Below the pieces are notes generated by a model, which worked only from the letters and a program-made list of their open reading frames with translations, had not been told where the DNA came from and did no database searches. A DNA stretch of 64,000 nt from Hydrogenophilales bacterium 28-61-23. Lineage in GTDB: Bacteria; Pseudomonadota; Gammaproteobacteria; Burkholderiales; Thiobacillaceae. The DNA is taken from assembly GCA_002281555.1 (NCBI GenBank), contig NCGJ01000004.1, forward strand, positions 186,001 to 250,000, read 5' to 3'. This document shows, in pieces, positions 29,961 to 38,251 of this stretch. Position 1 is the stretch's first letter, and each line of letters begins with the position of its first letter. The position numbers were made by a program, and so were the translations under genes.

Positions 29961-30701
29961 TTAACCCGCAGCCTGGCGCCGATTTCGGGCGACGAAGCCC
30001 AGCATGCCCAGTCCGGCCAGCATCATGGCGTAGGTTTCGGGTTCAGGAACGGGCGCGGCGGTTATGAATTGGGAGACCGGAACACCGCTCATCGTGCCGA
30101 TGGAACCATAGCCCGCAACCGACGTTCCCGTCATGCACACCGCGCCCATCATGCCGCCCGGGGCGCAATCTGCGTAGGCCAGTTTGTCGATCTGGGCTTG
30201 CGTCAACGATGCCAGAGGATTCGTGGTGTTGACGAAGATCATGGCGTAGGCGTTTCCGGGGTTTTTTGCCGGCTTCGGCCAGCCGAAGTAGACCCCGCCA
30301 TTATCGACACCTGATTGCGGTGACCAGCCGTCACCGCCTCCGGCATTGGTAAACGTGTTGGTGTTGTCGTTCAGGAAAGTCGTGACCAACAAGCCGCCCA
30401 GTGTCGCGTCGTACACCGATGACAACTGGTGCGTCAGGTTCAGCCAGGTCATGCCATAGTCGCCATCGACTCCGGGCGCTCCAGGATTACCGGTCATGGA
30501 TTCAGATAGCCAGCCTTGCAGGTTCGTCACCGACTGGGTGACGTTGTCGAAATCAAACGTACCTTTGAAGATCGAATCCCTGGGCTGGGTATCCGGCTCA
30601 AAGAACGTCTCGACGACGTTGTAGGTCGTGACGGCGGCCTGAGCCACCTGAACACCGGTAGCCATCAGGAACAGCACGGGTATCAGAAGTGATTTTTTCA
30701 T
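29961..30701 (-). CDS. PEP-CTERM exported protein (paralogue B)
   Basis: A 246-residue protein with signal peptide MKKSLLIPVLFLMATGVQVAQA and tail VPEPETYAMMLAGLGMLGFVARNRR, the exosortase sorting signal. The middle region is a secreted beta-rich domain of no known family. It shares AAVTTYNVxETF, FDFD, LSSVxD and KLAYxDC with the neighbouring gene, so the two are paralogues. Both carry a Cys-Pro...Gly...Met...Cys-Met block (here CAPGGMMGAVCMTG). It starts within the last 4 bp of the upstream paralogue (ATGA). Confidence 0.85.
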   Translation of the reverse strand: MKKSLLIPVLFLMATGVQVAQAAVTTYNVVETFFEPDTQPRDSIFKGTFDFDNVTQSVTNLQGWLSESMTGNPGAPGVDGDYGMTWLNLTHQLSSVYDATLGGLLVTTFLNDNTNTFTNAGGGDGWSPQSGVDNGGVYFGWPKPAKNPGNAYAMIFVNTTNPLASLTQAQIDKLAYADCAPGGMMGAVCMTGTSVAGYGSIGTMSGVPVSQFITAAPVPEPETYAMMLAGLGMLGFVARNRRQAAG

Positions 30702-31399
30702 TTCGATTTCTCCTTGGTTTTACTCCCGCGCGCCATGAACCCGACCAAACCCAGACCGGCCAGCATCAGGGCGTAGGTTTCGGGTTCCGGCACCGCCGCT
30801 GTGATCGACTGGGTGATGGGGTAAGTGCCTTTCATGGTGCCGCCTGCCGTGCCATCGGCCTTGAGCCAGCCGGCCATGCAGATGGTGCCCGACCCGTTGC
30901 GCGGCATCAGCCCCGCCGGGGTACAGTCGCCATAAGCCAGTTTGCCGATTTGCGCCGGGGTCAAGGCTGCCGTGGGATCGCCCAGCGGAACGTAGATCGA
31001 GGCAAAGGCGTTGTAATTGCCATAGGTATAAACCGGCGCCATCGCCCCGGAGCTGGCAAAGCCCCCGCCAGCAAACACATCGGTCGTGTTCTCCTTGAAC
31101 ACCGTGACCACCAGACCATCCATGCCATCCGCCACCGAAGACAACTGATAGTTGAGCGGCACCCAGGTGGTATTGCCATCCATGGCCTGGGACAGCGAAC
31201 CTGTCAGGTTGGATACCGTGTGGGTGTCTGTGTCGAAATCGAAGCTGCCGGTGAAGATCGTGTCCCAATCGGGGTGGCTGACGTTGTAGACAACCTGATT
31301 AAACGTTTCAGTGACGTTGTAAGTGGTCACGGCCGCCTGTGCCGTCTGAACAGCTGCGCTCAATGACAATGCAGCGCCGATATATGCCAGTTTCCTCAT
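30698..31399 (-). CDS. PEP-CTERM exported protein (paralogue A)
   Basis: A 233-residue paralogue of the next gene. Signal peptide IGAALSLSAAVQTAQA; tail VPEPETYALMLAGLGLVGFMARGSK. The conserved block is DCTPAGLM...GTICMAG, so the two Cys and two Met residues are kept although the loop length differs. First gene of a minus-strand run A-B-TonB receptor; it diverges from the decarboxylase gene with a 226-bp shared promoter region. The start at 31399 is set by the signal peptide; the frame is open to 31564. Confidence 0.85.
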   Translation of the reverse strand: MRKLAYIGAALSLSAAVQTAQAAVTTYNVTETFNQVVYNVSHPDWDTIFTGSFDFDTDTHTVSNLTGSLSQAMDGNTTWVPLNYQLSSVADGMDGLVVTVFKENTTDVFAGGGFASSGAMAPVYTYGNYNAFASIYVPLGDPTAALTPAQIGKLAYGDCTPAGLMPRNGSGTICMAGWLKADGTAGGTMKGTYPITQSITAAVPEPETYALMLAGLGLVGFMARGSKTKEKSK

Positions 31400-31625
31400 C
31401 TTCCGATCCCTCGAAAACCATCGATAATTGGGCCGCAGCCCACCTGGTTTCCAATGTGTCCGAAAAGGCATTTCCTTGGAATGCGACACGATGTCGCACC
31501 ATTTACCCGCATCGAAGAATTCACACTCGGTCGCTGCCCGGCTCCCTATAATCCGCGCGACCAAGCATTCCTCCGCTACTTCTTTTTCCTTTTTCCCACT
31601 TCAACTTTCCGCCCGAGAAACAGTC

Positions 31626-33875
31626 ATGCGCTTCCGCTTTCCCGTCGTCATCATCGACGAAGACTTCCGTTCCGAGAACGCTTCCGGGCTGGGCATCCGC
31701 GCCTTGGCCAAGGCGCTGGAAGAGGAGGGCATGGAAATCCTCGGCGTCACCAGTTACGGCGACCTGTCCTCCTTCGCGCAGCAACAGAGCCGCGCTTCCG
31801 GCTTCATCCTGTCGGTCGACGACGACGATTTCTCTTCCGACGAAGCCGACGAAACCATCGCCGAATTGCGCGCCTTCGTGAAGGAAATCCGGCACCGCAA
31901 CACCGACATCCCGATCTTCCTTTACGGCGAGACGCGCACCAGCCGGCACATCCCGAACGACGTGCTGCGCGAGCTGCACGGCTTCATCCACATGTTCGAG
32001 GACACGCCGGAGTTCGTCGCCCGCCTGATCGTGCGCGAGACCAAGGCCTATCTGGATTCGCTGCCGCCGCCCTTCTTCCGCGCGCTGACCCATTACGCGG
32101 CGGACGGCTCCTACTCCTGGCACTGCCCCGGCCATTCCGGCGGCGTCGCGTTCCTGAAGAGCCCGGTCGGCCAGATGTTTCACCAGTTCTTCGGCGAGAA
32201 CATGCTGCGCGCCGACGTCTGCAACGCGGTCGACGAACTCGGCCAACTGCTCGACCACACCGGCCCGGTGGCGGCCTCGGAACGCAACGCCGGGCGCATT
32301 TTCAAGTGCGACCACCTGTTCTTCGTCACCAACGGCACCTCCACCTCGAACAAGATCGTCTGGCATTCCACCGTGGCGCCGAACGACATCGTCGTGGTCG
32401 ACCGCAACTGCCATAAATCCATCCTGCACGCGATCATCATGACCGGCGCGATTCCGGTATTCCTGATGCCGACGCGCAATAACTTCGGCATCATCGGGCC
32501 GATTCCGCGTTCCGAATTCAACTGGGAAAACATCCAGCGCAAGATCGCCGCGCACCCGTTCGCGCCGGACAAAAATGCCAAACCGCGCGTGCTGACCATC
32601 ACCCAGAGCACCTACGACGGCATTCTCTACAACGTGGAAGAGATCAAGGCGGAACTCGACGGCAAGATCGACACCCTGCATTTCGACGAAGCCTGGCTGC
32701 CGCATGCCACCTTCCACAGCTTCTATCGCGGCATGCACGCCATCGGCGCGGATCGTCCGCGCTGCAAGGATTCGATGGTGTTCGCCACCCAATCCACGCA
32801 CAAACTGCTGGCCGGTTTGAGCCAGGCCTCGCAGATCCTGGTGCAGGAGTCGGAGAACCGCAAACTCGACCGCGACGTGTTCAACGAAGCTTTCCTGATG
32901 CACACCTCGACCAGCCCGCAGTACGCGATCATCGCCAGTTGCGACGTGGCGGCGGCGATGATGGAGGAGCCGGGCGGCACCGCGCTGGTGGAGGAATCCA
33001 TCGCCGAAGCGCTGGATTTCCGCCGCGCCATGCGCAAGGTCGGCGCGGAAATGGAAACCGATCCCGGCACCGACTGGTGGTTCAAGGTTTGGGGCCCGGA
33101 AGAACTGGCCGAGGAAGGCATGGGCGACCGTGAGGACTGGATGCTGCGCGCTGGCGAACGCTGGCACGGCTTCGGCGATCTGGCGCCGGAATTCAACCTG
33201 CTCGACCCGATCAAGGCCACCATCATCACCCCCGGCCTCGATGTCGGCGGCGACTTCGCCGACTGGGGCATCCCGGCCGCCATCCTGACCAAATACCTGG
33301 CCGAGCATGGCGTCATCGTCGAGAAGACCGGGCTCTACTCGTTCTTCATCATGTTCACCATCGGCATCACCAAGGGCCGCTGGAACACCATGGTGACCGA
33401 GCTGCAGCAGTTCAAGGACGACTACGACCGCAACCAGCCGCTGTGGCGGATCATGCCGGACTTCGTCGCCAAGCATCCGTTCTACGAGCGCATCGGCCTG
33501 CAAGACCTGTGCACGGAAATCCATGAGGTTTACAAAACCAACGACGTTGCCCGCCTGACCACCGAGATGTATCTGTCCGAGATGGTGCCGGCCATGCGCC
33601 CGGCCGACGCCTTCGCCCGCATGGCGCACCGCGACATCGAACGGGTCGAAATCGACAACCTGGAAGGCCGCATCACCTCCATCCTGCTGACGCCCTACCC
33701 GCCCGGCATCCCGCTGCTGATTCCGGGCGAGCGCTTCAACGAGACCATCGTGCGTTTCCTGAAATTCACCCGCGCATTCAACGAGAAATTCCCCGGTTTC
33801 GAAACCGATGTACACGGTCTGGTGAAGGAAAAAGCCAACAGCCACATGCGCTATTTCGTCGATTGCGTGGCGTAG
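31626..33875 (+). CDS. Orn/Lys/Arg decarboxylase, PLP fold type I (AdiA/LdcA-like)
   Basis: A 749-residue inducible-type decarboxylase. An N-terminal wing domain (about 1-125) precedes the PLP domain with SWHCPGHSGGVAFLKSPVG, FFVTNGTSTSNKIV, VDRNCHKSILHAIIMTGAIP, LHFDEAW and ATQSTHKLLAGLSQAS (PLP-binding Lys). The C-terminal domain ends VPYPPGIPLL-type LTPYPPGIPLLIPGERF. Similar in length and motifs to AdiA and to the Pseudomonas LdcA type; arginine, lysine or ornithine as substrate cannot be settled. A 133-bp copy of its start lies at 26459. Product would be agmatine, cadaverine or putrescine. Confidence 0.92.
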   Translation: MRFRFPVVIIDEDFRSENASGLGIRALAKALEEEGMEILGVTSYGDLSSFAQQQSRASGFILSVDDDDFSSDEADETIAELRAFVKEIRHRNTDIPIFLYGETRTSRHIPNDVLRELHGFIHMFEDTPEFVARLIVRETKAYLDSLPPPFFRALTHYAADGSYSWHCPGHSGGVAFLKSPVGQMFHQFFGENMLRADVCNAVDELGQLLDHTGPVAASERNAGRIFKCDHLFFVTNGTSTSNKIVWHSTVAPNDIVVVDRNCHKSILHAIIMTGAIPVFLMPTRNNFGIIGPIPRSEFNWENIQRKIAAHPFAPDKNAKPRVLTITQSTYDGILYNVEEIKAELDGKIDTLHFDEAWLPHATFHSFYRGMHAIGADRPRCKDSMVFATQSTHKLLAGLSQASQILVQESENRKLDRDVFNEAFLMHTSTSPQYAIIASCDVAAAMMEEPGGTALVEESIAEALDFRRAMRKVGAEMETDPGTDWWFKVWGPEELAEEGMGDREDWMLRAGERWHGFGDLAPEFNLLDPIKATIITPGLDVGGDFADWGIPAAILTKYLAEHGVIVEKTGLYSFFIMFTIGITKGRWNTMVTELQQFKDDYDRNQPLWRIMPDFVAKHPFYERIGLQDLCTEIHEVYKTNDVARLTTEMYLSEMVPAMRPADAFARMAHRDIERVEIDNLEGRITSILLTPYPPGIPLLIPGERFNETIVRFLKFTRAFNEKFPGFETDVHGLVKEKANSHMRYFVDCVA

Positions 33876-33894
33876 GGCATCAAGCTTTATCCGA

Positions 33895-34058
33895 TTGGCA
33901 AGCTGCCTCAGCCCGCATGCCAATCGCGCGGCAAGTCCCCGCCGAGAGAAGGAGGGTCGGCTGAGTAAATTGCACGACTGTAGGGCGGCAATCCCTTGCC
34001 GCCTCCACACTCAAACCGCCTTTTGGACTGGCGGCGTTTAGCTGAGGCAGCTTGCCAA
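33895..34058. repeat. Intergenic inverted-repeat element with internal REP hairpin
   Basis: TTGGCAAGCTGCCTCAGC (33895-33912) and its exact complement (34041-34058) enclose about 130 bp. The outer similarity extends imperfectly to AAGCTT on both sides. Inside, TAGGGCGGCAATCCCTTGCC (33981-34000) forms a hairpin of the same REP family as 47377-47456. The element lies between the decarboxylase and SPFH genes and has no coding capacity. Confidence 0.75.
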
Positions 34059-34091
34059 GCAGGAAGCTTTAAGCACTACAGGGAGGGAAAA

Positions 34092-35108
34092 ATGGGTCTG
34101 TTCGATTTTGTTGCAAAGCAGTTCGTCGACGTCATCCAGTGGACGGAGGACGAAGCCGGCGTGCTGGCCTGGCGCTACCCGATGGCGGGCATGGAAATCC
34201 AGAACGGCGCCCAGCTTGTGGTGCGGGAAACCCAGGCGGCGGTGTTCATCGACGAGGGCCGCGTTTCCACCCAGTTCGCCGACCGGTTCGACGCCGGCAC
34301 CTACACGCTCGACACCAACACCCTGCCGGTGCTGACCTACCTGAAGAACTGGGACAAATTCTTCGAATCGCCATTCAAGTCCGATGTCTACTTCTTCAGC
34401 CTGCGCGAACAGATCGACCGCAAGTGGGGCTCGACCCAGCCGATCACCGTGCGCGACAAGGAGTTCGGCCCGCTGCGCATCCGCGCGTTCGGCTCCTATT
34501 CCTACCGCATCGCCGACCTGGAGCCGTTCTGGCGCAAGCTGTCCGGCACCGCCGAGCGCTACACGGTGGACGACCTGGACGGCCAGTTGCGCGCCATCGT
34601 CCTCACCGCCCTGGGCAGCTATCTGGGCGGCAGCGATGTCGCCTTTGTCGACATGGCCGCCAATCAGGCCGAGTTTTCCGCCCGCCTGAAAGAAGCCGTC
34701 GCCCCGGCCTTCCGCGAATACGGCCTGGAACTGGCCAGCTTCTTCCTGCAAAGCCTGTCGCTGCCGGAAGAACTGGAAAAGCATCTGGACCGCGCCGCCG
34801 CGCAGCGCATGGTCGGCGATCTCGGCCAATACACCCGTTTCCAGACCGCCGACGCGCTGCCCATCGCGGCGGAAAACCCGGGCGGCATCGCCGGCATCGG
34901 CGCGGGCATGGGCGCCGGCCTGGCCATGGCGCAAGCGATGACGCCGAACCTGGCGCAGGCCGCGCCCGGCGCCGCGACCGCCCAGCCTCAAGCGGCGGAA
35001 GACGCGCTGGCGCTGATCGAAAAACTCGGCGACCTGCTCGCCAAGGGCCTGCTCACCCAGGCCGAATTCGACGCCAAAAAAGCCGAACTGCTGGCCCGCA
35101 TTCGCTGA
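34092..35108 (+). CDS. SPFH/band-7 domain protein with C-terminal SHOCT motif
   Basis: A 338-residue protein of the YdjI/'virion core' type of SPFH protein. It begins MGLFDFVAKQFVDVIQW, then an SPFH core (about 30-240: GAQLVVRETQAAVFIDEGRV, KFFESPFKSDVYFFS, LRIRAFGSYSYRIADLEPF). A Gly/Ala-rich hinge leads to a SHOCT helix pair (LALIEKLGDLLAKGLLTQAEFDAKK). SPFH proteins scaffold membrane microdomains. Strong AGGGAGGG ribosome site. First gene of the cluster SPFH-DUF4178-DUF4178-peptide-DUF350-hydrolase. Confidence 0.88.
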   Translation: MGLFDFVAKQFVDVIQWTEDEAGVLAWRYPMAGMEIQNGAQLVVRETQAAVFIDEGRVSTQFADRFDAGTYTLDTNTLPVLTYLKNWDKFFESPFKSDVYFFSLREQIDRKWGSTQPITVRDKEFGPLRIRAFGSYSYRIADLEPFWRKLSGTAERYTVDDLDGQLRAIVLTALGSYLGGSDVAFVDMAANQAEFSARLKEAVAPAFREYGLELASFFLQSLSLPEELEKHLDRAAAQRMVGDLGQYTRFQTADALPIAAENPGGIAGIGAGMGAGLAMAQAMTPNLAQAAPGAATAQPQAAEDALALIEKLGDLLAKGLLTQAEFDAKKAELLARIR

Positions 35109-35118
35109 GGCCACGGCG

Positions 35119-35766
35119 ATGCGGAGTTACACCTGCCCCGCCTGCGGCGCGCCGGGGACGTTTCAGTCCAGCGTCTCGGTCTACGCCGTCTGCGCCTACT
35201 GCCAGAGCATGATCCTGCGCCGCAATGTGGATGTGGAAGCCTTCGGCAAGATGGCCGCCCTGCCGCCGGACATGAGCCCGCTCCGGGTCGGCGCGCGCGG
35301 CATGCTCGACGGCGTCGGTTTCGCTTTGCTCGGGCGGGTCAAGATCGGCTGGAAGGACGGCGTCTGGAACGAATGGTTCATGCTCACCGAAGACGCGCGC
35401 CGAGGCTGGCTGGCCGAGGCGCAGGGGTTTTTCGCCGCCTGTTTCGAACTGCCCCTGGCAAGCGATGGCCGCGCCCTGATCAACCGCAATTTCGCCACCT
35501 GGAAACCGAAGCCGGGCGAACGCGTGAACATCGGCGCACAAGCCTACGAGGTTGCCGACATCAAGCACACCGTCTGCCTGGGCAGCGAGGGCGAACTGCC
35601 CTTCCTGGCCAATCGCGGCCGCAAGGCGCTGTCGATCGATCTGGCAGGTTCGGGCGGTTTCGCCACGCTGGAAATCCACCAGGACGAGACCCGCCTGTAC
35701 CAGGGCCGCTATGTCGGCTGGGACGAATTGAAATTGAGCGACACCCGGCCGCTGGAGGGTTGGTAG
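35119..35766 (+). CDS. Zinc-ribbon DUF4178 protein
   Basis: A 215-residue protein. An N-terminal zinc ribbon (CPAC at 6-9, CAYC at 25-28) is followed by a DUF4178 domain (RVGARGMLDGVGFALLGRVK, WNEWFMLTEDARRGWLAEAQ, YEVADI). No membrane helix, so probably cytoplasmic. DUF4178 has no known activity; such proteins recur with SPFH, DUF350 and spermidine-synthase-like genes. 11 bp after the SPFH gene; its stop is directly followed by the next ATG. Confidence 0.8.
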   Translation: MRSYTCPACGAPGTFQSSVSVYAVCAYCQSMILRRNVDVEAFGKMAALPPDMSPLRVGARGMLDGVGFALLGRVKIGWKDGVWNEWFMLTEDARRGWLAEAQGFFAACFELPLASDGRALINRNFATWKPKPGERVNIGAQAYEVADIKHTVCLGSEGELPFLANRGRKALSIDLAGSGGFATLEIHQDETRLYQGRYVGWDELKLSDTRPLEGW

Positions 35767-37086
35767 ATGGACGCGCCAACCGCCCCGCCGGCCGCTCCAC
35801 CAGGCAAACCGCGCCTGCTCGACTGCCCGGTTTGCGGCGGCGCCATCACGCTGCGCGCGGTCGGCCACAGCGTCAACGTCGCCTGCATGCAGTGCAACTC
35901 CCTGCTCGACGTGGCGCTGGAGGAAGTCAAAATCCTCAAAAAAGCCCACGAGAAACAACGCGACCTGTCGATTCCGCTCGGCGCGCGCGGCAAGCTGGAC
36001 GGCATCGAATGGGAAGCGGTCGGCTACCAGGAACGTAGCAGCGGCAGCGGCTCGGACCGCTACGTGTGGGACGAAACCCTGCTGTTCAACCCGTACCACG
36101 GCTTCCGCTTCCTGGCCCAGGCGCAAGGCCACTGGAGTCTGTATCGGGTCATCAAGAGCGGCACCGCGCTACCGGCGGGCACCCGTTTTGCCCGTTTCTT
36201 CAGCGGCCAGACGCAAACGGACTACGTGCTGGGCGAGTTCTACTGGCGGGCCAGGATGGGCGACCAGGTCCACGTCACCGATTCGATCTCGCCGCCTTAC
36301 GTGATGTCGACGGAAAAAAACGGCGAGGAAATCAACGTCTCCCTGGGCGCCTACCTCGCACGCGAGGAAGTCGCCGCCGCGTTCGGCCTCGACCCCGGCA
36401 AACTGCCGCGGCTGCAAGGCATCGCCCCCAACCAGCCATCGCCCTTCGCCGCGCGCGTCCCCGGCGTGTTGCGCGCCAGCCTGCTGGCCGTGGCGCTGGC
36501 CACCGGCATCCAGTTGGTCCAGGCCTACAGCGCGAAGAATCAGGTCGTCCATAACGAGCACCTCACCGTCACCACGACCACGCGCGACGAAGCACGGGTG
36601 ACGATGCCATTCGAGCTGGAGCCGCCGCAAGCCAATGTCTGCCTGGAAAGCGCGGCCATACTCGACAACAACTGGGCCGAACTCAGCGTCACCCTGGTCG
36701 ACGCAAGCAGCCAGGAACGGCGCAGCCTGAACCAGGGCATGGAGTCCTACTCCGGCGTCGACTCCGGCGAAGCCTGGCGCGAAGGCGACAACATCGCCAA
36801 CGACTGCTTCCCCGCCGTGCCGGGCGGGCAGTACCGTTTGATTTTCAATGCCGAGGCCGGTGCGCTGGGCTGGGGCGCAGATCAACGGCAGATCTTCTAC
36901 ATCCAGGCGCGCCGCGACGTGCCGATCTGGTCGAACTGGTTCGCCCTGCTGCTGGCGCTGCTGCCCTACCCGTTCTACCTCTGGCTGCGCCACCACAGCT
37001 TCGAGTACACGCGCTGGTCGGACAGCGACTTCATGCCGGAGAGCTATGCCAGCATCCGGAATTCGTTGAACGGCGAGGAAGAATAA
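35767..37086 (+). CDS. Membrane-anchored zinc-ribbon DUF4178 protein
   Basis: A 439-residue relative of the preceding protein. Zinc ribbon CPVC...CMQC (about 20-43), then DUF4178 (LGARGKLDGIEWEAVGYQER, YHGFRFLAQAQGHWSLYRVI). A membrane helix at about 235-252 (LRASLLAVALATGIQLV) leads to an extracytoplasmic beta-rich domain, and a second helix near 380-398 (WFALLLALLPYPFYLWL) is close to the end. The ATG lies immediately after the previous stop, so the two are coupled. Function unknown. Confidence 0.8.
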   Translation: MDAPTAPPAAPPGKPRLLDCPVCGGAITLRAVGHSVNVACMQCNSLLDVALEEVKILKKAHEKQRDLSIPLGARGKLDGIEWEAVGYQERSSGSGSDRYVWDETLLFNPYHGFRFLAQAQGHWSLYRVIKSGTALPAGTRFARFFSGQTQTDYVLGEFYWRARMGDQVHVTDSISPPYVMSTEKNGEEINVSLGAYLAREEVAAAFGLDPGKLPRLQGIAPNQPSPFAARVPGVLRASLLAVALATGIQLVQAYSAKNQVVHNEHLTVTTTTRDEARVTMPFELEPPQANVCLESAAILDNNWAELSVTLVDASSQERRSLNQGMESYSGVDSGEAWREGDNIANDCFPAVPGGQYRLIFNAEAGALGWGADQRQIFYIQARRDVPIWSNWFALLLALLPYPFYLWLRHHSFEYTRWSDSDFMPESYASIRNSLNGEEE

Positions 37087-37090
37087 AACC

Positions 37091-37243
37091 ATGAACAAAC
37101 CGCCCCGCCTGTTCCAGATTTTCGCCCTCGGCCTGATCGTCGCCATGGCCTGGGCCAACCATCGCGGCCACATGATTTCCAGCTTTTTCAACACCCCGGA
37201 CCCGGCCAGCCGATCCGCTTCCGGCCAAGTCAGCCACAAATAG
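37091..37243 (+). CDS. 50-residue single-helix membrane peptide
   Basis: A small gene between DUF4178 and DUF350. MNKPPRLFQIFALGLIVAMA begins it: a short basic N-terminus, one hydrophobic helix (about 8-24), then a polar tail ending SGQVSHK. A GAGGAAG site lies in the end of the previous gene, and its own stop TAG is part of the TAGGAG ribosome site of the DUF350 gene. The tight packing supports a real gene. No family recognised. Confidence 0.6.
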   Translation: MNKPPRLFQIFALGLIVAMAWANHRGHMISSFFNTPDPASRSASGQVSHK

Positions 37244-37252
37244 GAGCTTCAA

Positions 37253-37474
37253 ATGGAAGACGCCATCCACTGGAATTTCGTCATCAACGCCATCCTGTTT
37301 TCCGCCATCGGCGTCGGCGTCTTCGCCCTCTGCTTCGGCATCCTGGAGTTCTTCACGCCCAAGGTCGATCTGTGGGACGAACTCACCCAGAAACAGAACA
37401 CCGCCCTGGCCATCTTCCTGGGCGCGGTCATGCTGGGCATCGCCATCATCATCGGCTCGGCGGTGCATGGCTGA
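37253..37474 (+). CDS. DUF350 (YjfL-type) small membrane protein
   Basis: A 73-residue protein with two helices: NFVINAILFSAIGVGVFALCFGI (about 8-30) and NTALAIFLGAVMLGIAIIIGSA (about 49-70). The short connecting segment FFTPKVDLWDELTQKQ is typical of DUF350 proteins. The family relates to YjfL, found in operons with glutathionylspermidine synthase or spermidine-synthase-like genes and PspA or SPFH proteins. Role unknown; a membrane partner of the cluster is likely. Confidence 0.82.
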   Translation: MEDAIHWNFVINAILFSAIGVGVFALCFGILEFFTPKVDLWDELTQKQNTALAIFLGAVMLGIAIIIGSAVHG

Positions 37475-37486
37475 GGCGGGCATGGC

Positions 37487-38185
37487 GTGACCAGCATCGT
37501 CCTGATCCACGGCATGGGCCGCACGCCCTTGTCGATGCAGATTTTGCGGTTGCGCCTGGTCAAACAAGGCTACCGGGTCTTGCTGTTCGGCTATTCCCAG
37601 ACCTTCGAGTCGCTTGAAACGGTCAGCCGCCGGCTGGTCAGCCTGATCCGGCATCGAATCGGCGCGGAACCGTATGTGCTGGCGGGACATTCCCTGGGCA
37701 CGGTCATCATCCGCAACACGCTGTCCGCGTTGGAAGACAGCCCGCCCGCCGCCTGTTTCTTCTTCGCCCCGCCGATCCGGGCATGCAAGGTGGCGCGCCA
37801 CTTTGCCGGCTGGCGCTTCTATCGTCTGCTGACCGGAGAAATGGGCCAGCTCCTGGCCAATGCCGATTTCATGGACAACCTGCCGATGCCCAGGATGCCG
37901 ACCCGAATCTACGCCGGCACCGCCGGCCCGCGCGCCAATGGCTGGTACGCGCCGTTCGGCGACGAATTGAACGATGGCATCCTGACGCTGGCGGAAGCCT
38001 CTTCCGAGGCCGCGCCGGTGCTGCAAGTCGCGTCCATGCACACCTTCATCATGAACTCGCGCGAAGTGAGCCGGGACATGCTGAACACGCTGGCCGCGCT
38101 GGGCCTGAATTGCGGCAAGTTGACTTTCAGTCACTTAAAAGATTCGGGGCCTTCCGCTCGCTCTGAATCCCGCCATGACAGCTAG
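37487..38185 (+). CDS. Alpha/beta-hydrolase, lipase/esterase-like
   Basis: A 232-residue hydrolase with a GTG start. The oxyanion strand SIVLIHGMGRTPLSM is followed by the nucleophile elbow AGHSLGTVIIRN and late residues GDELNDGILTLAEA and ASMHTFIMNS, which supply a plausible Asp and His. No signal peptide. Resembles DUF676/PGAP1-like lipases. It follows DUF350 by 12 bp, so its substrate may be a membrane lipid; that is inference. Confidence 0.8.
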   Translation: MTSIVLIHGMGRTPLSMQILRLRLVKQGYRVLLFGYSQTFESLETVSRRLVSLIRHRIGAEPYVLAGHSLGTVIIRNTLSALEDSPPAACFFFAPPIRACKVARHFAGWRFYRLLTGEMGQLLANADFMDNLPMPRMPTRIYAGTAGPRANGWYAPFGDELNDGILTLAEASSEAAPVLQVASMHTFIMNSREVSRDMLNTLAALGLNCGKLTFSHLKDSGPSARSESRHDS

Positions 38186-38251
38186 AAACCATTTTTTTAC
38201 GAAAGTCACCGTTCGAGGGTGGCACGTCCGGCCTTATAAAATGGAAAAACA

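Noticed and set aside
31521-34010. 829-residue minus-strand open frame
   Set aside because: Exact antisense of the decarboxylase gene, whose PLP motifs are intact; no motifs of its own.
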